Position numbers and translations under genes: made by a program
Source of the DNA: Streptomyces venezuelae
Lineage (GTDB): Bacteria > Actinomycetota > Actinomycetes > Streptomycetales > Streptomycetaceae
Length of the DNA: 64,000 nt
Direction of reading: 5' to 3'
Assembly: GCF_008642275.1 (NCBI RefSeq)
Contig: NZ_CP029189.1
Span: 744,001 to 808,000 of the forward strand
In this document: piece after piece, positions 9,175-18,450 of the stretch
Position numbering within the stretch: position 1 is the stretch's first letter
Layout of the letters: the number at the start of each line of letters is the position of its first letter
Notes under the pieces: generated by a model
Told to the model about the DNA's origin: nothing
The model's input: only the letters and a program-made list of their open reading frames with translations
Database searches by the model: none

Positions 9175-10182
9175 TTGAATTCCATGTCCTACCTGGACCT
9201 GCACCGGGAAGTCTCGCAGGACATCGACGCGGAGATCGACACCGCGTTGGCGCAGCTCGGTACGCTGGCGAGCACGACCAGGAACTCAGTGGCCAGGCTC
9301 TTGGAGCACCGCAAACTGAGACATCCCCTCTCTGTTCTGCCGCTTCTCACGCACGCCATAGAGACCGGGAATCCGAAGCCGGCCATCCCACTGTCCGCCG
9401 TGCACCTGCTGTGGTGGACCTCGGCCTGCTATCTCGACGACCTGGCGGACGCCGACGGTGCCTCCATCTCCGGCGCGCTCACCGAGAACGAAGCTCTGCT
9501 CGCATCGGTCATCACCGGAAACTCGCTCCCCATCCAGATCCTTCTGGCGCAAGATCTCCCGGACTCGGCGCGCAGCGCCCTGATAACCGAGGTCCTCAAC
9601 GGCTGGATCATCGGCGTCGACGGCCAGATCGAGGACATGCGGGGAGAAATCCACACCGCGTCGCGGAAATCGGTGGTCGAGACGTACCGCGGAAAGTCCG
9701 GTGCACCGTTCGGAATGATCACGGCAATGGCCGCGATATTCTCGGGAACCACCGCCGAAAAGGTGGAGCTTTGGCGCGAATTCGGCTACGTCTTCGGCAT
9801 CCTCTGGCAAATCTTCAACGACCAGGAAGACATCCTGTCCGGCCGTAACGAGGATCTTCGCAACGGCACGGTCACCTACCTCCTCGCCTCGGTCGTCGAG
9901 GACGCCTCGCCCGATTTCCGAGAGCACGTCTTCGGCCTGTGGACCGCCTCCAGGCGCTCGTATCAGGCCAGAACGGAGCTCGAACGACTGCTGCGGGCGC
10001 CCGCCACCCTCGATCGGTACCGGGCGGAGATCGACACATTCCGCGCCGAGGGCCACCGGATCCTGGACGAACTGGGCGGCGACCGGACCTACTCGCCCGT
10101 GCTGCGGCACCTCGTGGACCACGCGTCCCAGATGCTGCTCGAAACGGACCTCGTCCCGGCCGCCGTGAGCGGCGCCGCCTGA
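9175..10182 (+). CDS. Class I isoprenoid (polyprenyl) synthase-like enzyme
   Basis: A 335-residue all-helical protein of the trans-polyprenyl synthase superfamily. The first Asp-rich motif is DDLAD near residue 87 and the second is NDQED near residue 215, where typical diphosphate synthases have DDxxD. An N in that place recalls ComQ-type prenyltransferases and some terpene synthases. Both motifs would bind Mg-diphosphate of an allylic substrate. The TTG at 9175 lies six bases after GGAGG, which decides the start over the ATG at 9184 and the GTG at 9130. No other terpene or carotenoid gene lies beside it, so product and partner are unknown. Confidence 0.8.
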   Translation: MNSMSYLDLHREVSQDIDAEIDTALAQLGTLASTTRNSVARLLEHRKLRHPLSVLPLLTHAIETGNPKPAIPLSAVHLLWWTSACYLDDLADADGASISGALTENEALLASVITGNSLPIQILLAQDLPDSARSALITEVLNGWIIGVDGQIEDMRGEIHTASRKSVVETYRGKSGAPFGMITAMAAIFSGTTAEKVELWREFGYVFGILWQIFNDQEDILSGRNEDLRNGTVTYLLASVVEDASPDFREHVFGLWTASRRSYQARTELERLLRAPATLDRYRAEIDTFRAEGHRILDELGGDRTYSPVLRHLVDHASQMLLETDLVPAAVSGAA

Positions 10183-10333
10183 CCGAGCCGCTGCCAGGGC
10201 GGGCCACAGCTTTCGGGCGTCACCACCACCGAGCAGGCACGCGTCCGAACCCCGCCCTGCGGCCACGCCCGCCGGGCTCCGCACCCGAGCCGGAGCCCGG
10301 CCGCACCGCCGGACGAGCGCGCGGCCGCCGCGG

Positions 10334-10516
10334 TCAGCGGCCGATCTGCTTCCTGGATATACCCCGCAGGCGACGTCGCTGGGAGGAGTCCAGCAGAAGG
10401 TAGGCGGCGACCGGCACGCCGATCAGGACCAGCAGTCCCGCCCAGAACCCGACGGTCCAGAACAGCACGATGGCTGCCACGACTCCGGCAACCGCGACTT
10501 TTCCGCTCGTGGACAT
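10334..10516 (-). CDS. Small membrane protein, 60 residues
   Basis: A 60-residue protein with one long or two short hydrophobic segments (VAVAGVVAAIVLFWTVGFWA and GLLVLIGVPVAAYLLL) followed by a basic tail, RRRLRGISRKQIGR. A perfect AAGGAGGTG ribosome site stands seven bases before the ATG, which makes it a convincing gene despite its size. It is divergent from the SNF2 helicase gene. Function unknown. Confidence 0.75.
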   Translation of the reverse strand: MSTSGKVAVAGVVAAIVLFWTVGFWAGLLVLIGVPVAAYLLLDSSQRRRLRGISRKQIGR

Positions 10517-10619
10517 CTGCGGACACCTCCTTCTGCCGTCGACCACTCCTACCCGCTCAACGCGCCGCCGGGACCACGCGTTCCCCGTCACCCGAACGAA
10601 CTTCGAAGGGACCCGGGTC

Positions 10620-13600
10620 ATGGCCGCGCCCATGTCATCGACCGCTCGCGGTGGGGTACCCTCGGCCCTTCCATACCAGGTAGTCAAATTTGAGGAATGC
10701 GTGCTCTCCGAGATCTCCGGCCTCATCCACCACCACAACGCCGTGTTCCTGCCCGCCGACCCGGCCCGCGGCGGCCGGATCGCCCTCTGGCGGACCGACG
10801 GCACGACGCCCGGTGCCCCTGCCCCAGTCGCTGCCCCCGTCCCTGCCTCCGCGGCCGCCTCTGCCGCTGCCTCTGCCTCTGCCTCTGCCACCGCCCGGGT
10901 CCGAGCCTCCGCCGATGACGGTGCCCCAGTCCCGGTCGGGGCCGGCGCCCCGTCCTCCGTCGGCAGCCCGGAGGAGCTCACGGTCATCACTCCCGACCTG
11001 CGCCGGGCCACCGTGACCGCCCTCGTCCTGTCCGTGGACGAGGCCCTGCCGTTGCTCACCCGCGCCCGGACCGCGGCGCAGACCCGGACCGCGGCGCAGG
11101 CCGGAACCGGGGCCACGGACCTGGCCGACGGCGCCAGAGGCTCCGCCGCGGCGTTCTGGGGCGCCGCCGCACTGCTCGCCCTGAGCTTCGCCGCGCGCGG
11201 GCAGCTCCTGCCCGGGCTGAGCCCCGCCGGCCACGACGCCTGGCGGATCGGGCCGCTGGACGCGGCCGACCTCGACCAGGTCCGGGAACTGGCCGCCGCC
11301 ATGCCGCCCGCCGCCCACTGCGTGCCGCTCAACGCCGACGGGCCACCGCGGCTGCCCGCGCCGGAGCCGCTGCTGCGGGCTTTCCTCGACGCGGTCGCCG
11401 ACACACTCCCCCGCTCCCCCGCCGCTTCCGCGGCCGCCGGTGGAACCGCCTACGCCGACCGACCGCCGCAGCTCCGCCCCGAACTGCGCGGATGGGCCGC
11501 CGAGGTGGCCGCCGGCCATGACGCCGGAGTACGGATCTCCCTGCGGATCGAACTCGACCGAGCACTCGGACCGGCCGCTGAAGAGCACCCCGGAGCCGGC
11601 GCCCCCGCCTTCCGGGCCGTCCTGCAGATCCACAGCCTGGCCGACGCCGCCCTCGTCGCCGACGCCGCCGACGTCTGGGCCGGATCCGGTACCGCCACGG
11701 CCGCCTTCCCGCCCGGCGCCCGGATGGATGCCCTCCGCGCCCTGCGCCGCGCCTCCCGGCTGTGGTCCCCGCTCACCCCCCTGCTCGGCGCGGCCGTTCC
11801 CGACGCGGTCGAACTCGCCGACGAGGAGGTCACGGAGCTGCTCGGCGAAGCCGCTGCCGCCCTGGCCGCCGACGGGGTCCAGGTGCACTGGCCGCGCGGG
11901 CTCCGCCGGGACCTGAGCAGTCGGGCCGTTCTCGGCTCCCCCGACGACACCGCCGCGAGCACCCGGCCCTCCGGTCTGCTCGCCCCCGGCGCCCTGCTCT
12001 CCTTCAGCTGGCGCCACGCCCTCGGTGACCAGGGCGATCTGACCCGCGCCGAACTCGACCGACTCGCCGAGGCGAAGCGTCCCCTCGTCCGGCTGCGCGA
12101 CCAGTGGGTCCTGGTCGACCCCGCCGAGGCCCGCCGGGCCCGCGCCCGCCAGGACCGTAGGATCGCGGCCTCGGAAGCGCTGGCCGCCGTACTCACCGGG
12201 TCCGCGCAGATCGACGGCCGGCGGATCGACGTAGAGGCCACCGGACCGCTGGAAGGGCTGCGCGCGCGCCTCGCCACCGACCTGCAGGAGGCCGCGGACA
12301 CCCCCGGCGTGCCGCCGGAGCTGCGCGCCACCCTGCGCGACTACCAGCTGCGCGGCCTTCGCTGGCTGGCCCGGATGACCTCGCTCGGCCTCGGCGCCTG
12401 CCTCGCCGACGACATGGGCCTGGGCAAGACCGTCACCCTCATCGCACTCCACCTGCACCGCAACCGGCCCGAGAACCCCACCACCGCCGGCCCCACCCTC
12501 GTGGTGTGCCCGGCCTCGCTGCTGGGCAACTGGCAGCGCGAGATCGAGAAGTTCGCCCCCGGCACCCCTGCACGCCGCTTCCACGGCACGGAGCGCAGCC
12601 TCGCCGGGCTCACGGCACCCGCGGACCGGCCGACGCACCCAGGGGACTCAGGGCACTCAGAGGACTCAGAGCGCTCGGAGAACCCGGAGCACCCGGAGCA
12701 CCCGGAGCACCCGGAGCACCCGGACCGTCCGAAGCACGTGGGGGGATTCGTCCTCACCACCTACGGCACCATGCGCCTGCACGCGCCCGAACTCGCCGCC
12801 GTCGGCTGGGGCATGGTCGTCGCCGACGAGGCCCAGCACGTCAAGAATCCGCGTTCCTCCACCGCGAAGGCCCTGCGCACCATCCCGGCGCCGGCCCGTG
12901 TGGCCCTGACCGGCACCCCCGTCGAGAACGACCTCACCGAGCTGTGGGCCGTCCTCGACTGGACCACACCTGGGATCCTCGGCCGCCTCGGCACCTTCCG
13001 GTCCCGCTACGCCGACCCCGTGGAGAGCGGCCACGACCCGCAGGCCGCCGCCAGGTTGTCCGCGCTCGTCCGGCCGTTCCTGCTGCGCCGCAAGAAGTCC
13101 GACCCGGGCATCGCGCCCGAGCTGCCGCCCAAGACCGAGACCGACCACGCCGTCGCCCTCAGTCCCGAACAGACCTCGCTCTACGAGGCGGTCGTACGCG
13201 AGACCCTCGCCGCGATTTCGGAGGCGGACGGGATGGAGCGGCGCGGCCTCGTGGTCAAGCTGCTGACCTCCCTCAAACAGATCTGCAACCACCCGGCCCA
13301 CTACCTCCGCGAGCACGGCCCGGCGGAACGCGGCGCCAAACAGACCGGCGGCGGCGGCGCCCGCTCCGGAAAGCTGGAGCTGCTCGACGAACTCCTCGAC
13401 ACGATCCTCGCCGAAGGCGGCTCGGTGCTGGTCTTCACCCAGTACGTGGCGATGGCCCGGATCCTGGAGAAGCATCTGGCGGGCCGCGGCATCGCCTCGC
13501 AGTTCCTCCACGGCGGGACGCCGGTGCCGCGTCGTGAGGAGCTCGTCGACCGCTTCCAGGCGGGCGAGGTCCCCGTCTTCCTGCTGTCCCTCAAGGCGGC

Positions 13601-13898
13601 GGGCACCGGGCTGAACCTCACCCGGGCCGGGCACGTCGTCCACTTCGACCGCTGGTGGAACCCGGCCGTCGAGGAACAGGCCACCGACCGCGCCTACCGC
13701 ATCGGCCAGACCCAGCCCGTACAGGTCCACCGGATCATCGCCGAAGGCACCGTCGAGGACCGGATCGCGCAGCTCCTGGCCCGCAAACGCGCCCTCGCCG
13801 ATGCCGTCCTCACGGGCGGCGAGGGCGCGCTGACCGAACTGACCGACGCCGAACTGGCGGAACTCGTGGCGCTGCGCCCGACCGCGCGCGGAGAGTGA
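10620..13898 (+). CDS. SNF2-family DEAD/DEAH helicase
   Basis: A 1,092-residue protein. The first ~550 residues are an Ala-rich actinobacterial N-terminal region (SNF2-associated). The ATPase core follows: DDMGLGKT (Walker A) near residue 597, DEAQH (motif II) near 736, TGTPVEN (motif III), SLKAAGTGLNL (motif V) near 995 and QATDRAYRIGQ (motif VI) near 1020. Such proteins are Swi2/Snf2-like translocases acting on DNA-protein complexes. Between motifs Ia and II is a low-complexity insert of Glu-His-Pro repeats encoded by a 9-bp repeat. The SWIM zinc-finger gene starts 3 bases after the stop, so the two form an operon and probably a complex. The ATG at 10620 is chosen because earlier ATGs would overlap the divergent small gene. 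Confidence 0.92.
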   Translation: MAAPMSSTARGGVPSALPYQVVKFEECVLSEISGLIHHHNAVFLPADPARGGRIALWRTDGTTPGAPAPVAAPVPASAAASAAASASASATARVRASADDGAPVPVGAGAPSSVGSPEELTVITPDLRRATVTALVLSVDEALPLLTRARTAAQTRTAAQAGTGATDLADGARGSAAAFWGAAALLALSFAARGQLLPGLSPAGHDAWRIGPLDAADLDQVRELAAAMPPAAHCVPLNADGPPRLPAPEPLLRAFLDAVADTLPRSPAASAAAGGTAYADRPPQLRPELRGWAAEVAAGHDAGVRISLRIELDRALGPAAEEHPGAGAPAFRAVLQIHSLADAALVADAADVWAGSGTATAAFPPGARMDALRALRRASRLWSPLTPLLGAAVPDAVELADEEVTELLGEAAAALAADGVQVHWPRGLRRDLSSRAVLGSPDDTAASTRPSGLLAPGALLSFSWRHALGDQGDLTRAELDRLAEAKRPLVRLRDQWVLVDPAEARRARARQDRRIAASEALAAVLTGSAQIDGRRIDVEATGPLEGLRARLATDLQEAADTPGVPPELRATLRDYQLRGLRWLARMTSLGLGACLADDMGLGKTVTLIALHLHRNRPENPTTAGPTLVVCPASLLGNWQREIEKFAPGTPARRFHGTERSLAGLTAPADRPTHPGDSGHSEDSERSENPEHPEHPEHPEHPDRPKHVGGFVLTTYGTMRLHAPELAAVGWGMVVADEAQHVKNPRSSTAKALRTIPAPARVALTGTPVENDLTELWAVLDWTTPGILGRLGTFRSRYADPVESGHDPQAAARLSALVRPFLLRRKKSDPGIAPELPPKTETDHAVALSPEQTSLYEAVVRETLAAISEADGMERRGLVVKLLTSLKQICNHPAHYLREHGPAERGAKQTGGGGARSGKLELLDELLDTILAEGGSVLVFTQYVAMARILEKHLAGRGIASQFLHGGTPVPRREELVDRFQAGEVPVFLLSLKAAGTGLNLTRAGHVVHFDRWWNPAVEEQATDRAYRIGQTQPVQVHRIIAEGTVEDRIAQLLARKRALADAVLTGGEGALTELTDAELAELVALRPTARGE
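12683..12722 (+). repeat. 9-bp coding tandem repeat in helicase gene
   Basis: Four perfect copies of CCCGGAGCA and a partial fifth encode repeated Glu-His-Pro triplets inside the helicase. Just upstream, degenerate Ser-Glu/Asp triplets (GHSEDSERSEN) look like an older part of the same expansion. The repeat falls in a surface loop between helicase motifs Ia and II. Confidence 0.9.
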
Positions 13899-13901
13899 GC
13901 G

Positions 13902-15161
13902 ATGAGCACCCGAGACCCGTACGAGAAGACCTTCCCGGCCGTGGCACCCACCCGTGGTCGCGGCTTCGCCCACACCTGGTGGGGCCATGCCTGGCTGCGC
14001 GCCCTGGAGGAGAGCGCGCTCGACGGGACGCAGGTCAAGCAAGGTCGCCGGTACGCGCGCTCGGGCGCGGTCGGCGCGGTGTCGGTACGCCCCGGCGGGC
14101 TCACCGCGGTGGTGCGTGATCCGGACGGGACGGCGCACCGGACGGACGTGCTGGTGCAGGAGCTGACGGAAGCGGAATGGGACCGGCTGCTGGATCTGGC
14201 CGCCGCGGAGGCCGGGCACATCGCGGCGCTGCTCGACCGGGAGGTGCCGCCGGAGCTCGCCGAGGACGCTGCCGCGGCCGGGGTGGAACTGCTGCCCGGC
14301 ATCGGGGACCTCGATCCGCGCTGTGACTGCGGCGAGTGGGACCACTGCGCGCACACGGCCGCGCTCTGCTACCAGGTGGCCCGGCTGCTCGACCAGGACC
14401 CCTTCGTCCTGTTGCTCCTGCGGGGCCGGGGCGAGCGCGGGCTGGTGGACGAGCTGGCACGGCGGAGCACGGCCGAAGCGGCACGGGCTGCTCCGCGCGC
14501 GCCCGCCGACGAGGGGGTCCCGGCGGCGGAGGTGTTCACAGCGGGCGCCGCCCTTCCCGCCCTGCCGCCGGTGCCGGGGCTGCCGCAGGCGCCGGGCCAG
14601 CCGCCGACGCTGGACACCGAGGTCGAACCGGAGCCGCATCTGGACGTGGACGCGGTGGAGTTCCTGGCACAGGCGGCCGCGGCCGAAGCCCATCGGCGGC
14701 TCGCGGAGGCGCTGGCTCCGGGACACGCCGACCGCGCCCCGACGGCCCCGCTCACGCTCGCCCAAGACGCCGTACGACTCACGGCGGAGGCCGGTGACTT
14801 CCGGGTCCGCTCCCGCCTGGCGGCGGCTACCGGGCGCAGCCGGGCCGACATGGAACTGGCCGTACGCGCCTGGGGCTTCGGCGCGGCCCCGGGCCTCGCG
14901 GCGCTGGAGGACGACTGGACGCCGGACCGGAGCACGCTGGCCCGGGCCCGGACGGCCCTGGCCGCGGCCTGGGCGGACGGCGAGGCACCGGTGCTCCGCC
15001 GGGTCCGCGCCCGCTGGACGGAGGCGGGCACCGGCCGCCAGCTCCGGCTGGGCCGGGAGGGGCGCTGGTGGCCGTACCGCCGCGAGGCGGGCCGGTGGAT
15101 CCCGTCGGGGCCCTCCGCCCCGGACCCGGGCGCGGCGCTGGAGGCCGAGCCCGCCGCATGA
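13902..15161 (+). CDS. SWIM zinc-finger protein
   Basis: A 419-residue protein with a SWIM-type zinc finger CDCGEWDHCAH (CxC-x5-CxH) at about residues 141-151, within the usual LDPRCDCG...HTAALCYQVARLL context. SWIM domains bind DNA or protein and in bacteria often pair with SNF2 ATPases, as here: only 3 bases separate this ATG from the helicase stop. The C-terminal half is Ala/Arg-rich, with predicted helical repeats (AAAEAHRRLAEAL). Likely a DNA- or partner-binding subunit of the helicase. Confidence 0.9.
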   Translation: MSTRDPYEKTFPAVAPTRGRGFAHTWWGHAWLRALEESALDGTQVKQGRRYARSGAVGAVSVRPGGLTAVVRDPDGTAHRTDVLVQELTEAEWDRLLDLAAAEAGHIAALLDREVPPELAEDAAAAGVELLPGIGDLDPRCDCGEWDHCAHTAALCYQVARLLDQDPFVLLLLRGRGERGLVDELARRSTAEAARAAPRAPADEGVPAAEVFTAGAALPALPPVPGLPQAPGQPPTLDTEVEPEPHLDVDAVEFLAQAAAAEAHRRLAEALAPGHADRAPTAPLTLAQDAVRLTAEAGDFRVRSRLAAATGRSRADMELAVRAWGFGAAPGLAALEDDWTPDRSTLARARTALAAAWADGEAPVLRRVRARWTEAGTGRQLRLGREGRWWPYRREAGRWIPSGPSAPDPGAALEAEPAA

Positions 15162-15260
15162 GGTTTCGGCCTGCGCGGGACGCGTACCGCCGGGGCACCT
15201 GGCCGACGTACGGCTTGCCGGGACCCGGCACGGGGACGACGATGGGGACGCTCCGCGGCA

Positions 15261-15359
15261 CGACGACCGCAGCTCGACGACCGCGGCACGACGACCGCAG
15301 CTCGACGACCGCAGCTCGACGACCGCGGCACGACGACCGCAGCTCGACGACCCGCAGCT
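15261..15359. repeat. 14-bp minisatellite with two alternating unit types
   Basis: Seven tandem 14-bp units in the gap between the SWIM and GAF genes. Units are CGACGACCGCAGCT (B) or CGACGACCGCGGCA (A), in the order B A B B A B B, the last carrying one extra C. Half of an A unit lies just before 15261. There are no spacers, so this is not a CRISPR array. No gene is visible in 15162-15401. Confidence 0.95.
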
Positions 15360-15401
15360 AGATGCCCGCGGCTCCGTATCGCGGCACCACGGGAGGGTGA
15401 C

Positions 15402-16709
15402 ATGCGCGATCCGTCGGTGGCGCTGCCCGGCGGGGCCGATCCGGCCACGCGCACGCGGGAACTACGGCGCGCCCATGCCGCGTTCACCCAGGACGGGCGG
15501 GTCGAGGATCCGGTCCGGGCGGTCATCGCGCGCTCCTGGCGGCGGTGCGCGCGGGCCCGCCTCAGCCCGGAGTGCGCACCCCGGGTGGAACTCGCGGAGG
15601 CGGAGCTGCGCACGTACCGCGAGGAGCACCCGCTGGCCCGGGTGATGCCGCTGTTCCGCGATCTCGTCGGGGCCTTCGCCGCGCGCGGGGCGCACCTGCT
15701 GGCGGTGTGCGACGCGCGGGGCAGCCTGCTGTGGGTGGAGGGCGAACCGGGCACCCTGCGCAGGGCGGAGGGCCTCGGCTTCGTCCCGGGCGCGCGCTGG
15801 GCGGAGTCGGCGATGGGGACCAACGCGCCCGGGACGGCCGTCGCGACGGGCGAACCCGTGCAGGTCTTCGGGGCCGAGCACTTCAGCCGCCGGGCACACC
15901 CCTGGACCTGTGCGGCGGCGCCGGTTCGGGACCCCCGCACCGGCGGCCTGCTGGGCGCGGTGGACATCACCGGGGGCGACAGCCTGGCCCACCCACACTC
16001 CCTCGGCTTCGTACGGGCGGTGGCGCGCGCGGCGGAAGCCCAGCTGACCCTGCTCGCAGCGGATCCGCCGCCCCCCGGGGACACCCTCGCCGCCCTCGGC
16101 CAGGACGAGGCGGTGCTGGTCACCGCCGGTCGCAGGATCCGGCTGGGGCGGCGGCACAGCGAGATCATGGCGCTGCTCGCGCACCATCCCGAAGGCCTGT
16201 CGGGCGAGGAGCTGGCGATCGCCCTGTACGAGGACGAGTCGGTGTCACCGGTGACGGTGCGCGCCGAGATCTCCCGGCTGCGCTCCCTGCTGGGGTCGTC
16301 GGCTCCGCTTTCGCGCCCGTACCGCACGGCCGGTCCGCTGGCCGCCGATTTCACGGCTCTGACACGGCAGTTGGCTGCCGGGGCGGTGTCCGCGGCCCTC
16401 CGCCACTATCCCGGGCCCCTGCTGCCGGCGTCCACCGCTCCCGGGATCGTCCGGCTGCGGCGGCGGATCGAGGACCAGGCGCGGGCGGCGGTGATCGCGC
16501 GGGCGGATGCCGGGCTGCTGACCGACTGGGTGTGCGGCCCGTGGGGCGCGGACGACCCGGATGCGTGGCGGGCCCTGGCGGCGGCGCTGCCGCCGGAGCG
16601 CAGGCCGGCCGCGCTGGCCCGCGTACGCGCCCTGGACCGGGAGCTGGGCGTGCGCCCGGACCACGGTGGCCAGCGGCGTGCAACGTATCCGCAACCTGCC
16701 CGCTCCTAG
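15402..16709 (+). CDS. GAF-domain transcriptional regulator of the neighbouring ALDH
   Basis: A 435-residue regulator. Residues about 85-220 form a GAF sensor domain with the AcoR-type signature WAESAMGTNAPGTA and RRAHPWTCAAAPV; a winged-helix-like part follows (GRRHSEIMALLAHHPEGLSGEEL, VTVRAEISRLRSLLG). The AAA+ sigma-54 activation domain found in AcoR is missing, as usual in actinobacteria. GGGAGGGTGAC precedes the ATG. It lies 54 bases before the aldehyde dehydrogenase in the same direction and most likely controls it in response to an aldehyde or alcohol; this role is inferred. Confidence 0.87.
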   Translation: MRDPSVALPGGADPATRTRELRRAHAAFTQDGRVEDPVRAVIARSWRRCARARLSPECAPRVELAEAELRTYREEHPLARVMPLFRDLVGAFAARGAHLLAVCDARGSLLWVEGEPGTLRRAEGLGFVPGARWAESAMGTNAPGTAVATGEPVQVFGAEHFSRRAHPWTCAAAPVRDPRTGGLLGAVDITGGDSLAHPHSLGFVRAVARAAEAQLTLLAADPPPPGDTLAALGQDEAVLVTAGRRIRLGRRHSEIMALLAHHPEGLSGEELAIALYEDESVSPVTVRAEISRLRSLLGSSAPLSRPYRTAGPLAADFTALTRQLAAGAVSAALRHYPGPLLPASTAPGIVRLRRRIEDQARAAVIARADAGLLTDWVCGPWGADDPDAWRALAAALPPERRPAALARVRALDRELGVRPDHGGQRRATYPQPARS

Positions 16710-16763
16710 CCTCCGGCCGAGCGCTGTCCGACGGCGGCCGGCGCCCGGCAAGGGGAGGACACC

Positions 16764-18287
<1,524 letters not shown>

Positions 18288-18450
18288 GCTCCCTTGGCGA
18301 GGGTCGTCCGGGGTGAAACTGCCCCTTGGCTCGCCTTCCGAGGCGCGTAGGGCAAAGGGAAGCAGCCAGCAGGAGCTGCCCGGTGGGCCCATTCTCATTG
18401 GACTCGGCCACGTCGGTTGGTGCTCCCTGCCGGCCGCGGCGGCGACGATG

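Noticed and set aside
10635..12638. 667-codon open frame on the minus strand inside the helicase gene
   Set aside because: It is Gly/Arg/Val-rich, as expected from the complement of high-G+C coding sequence; no domain or ribosome site supports it, and the plus-strand helicase motifs are clear.
15261..15359. CRISPR-like array
   Set aside because: The repeats are contiguous 14-bp units with no unique spacers and no cas genes nearby.
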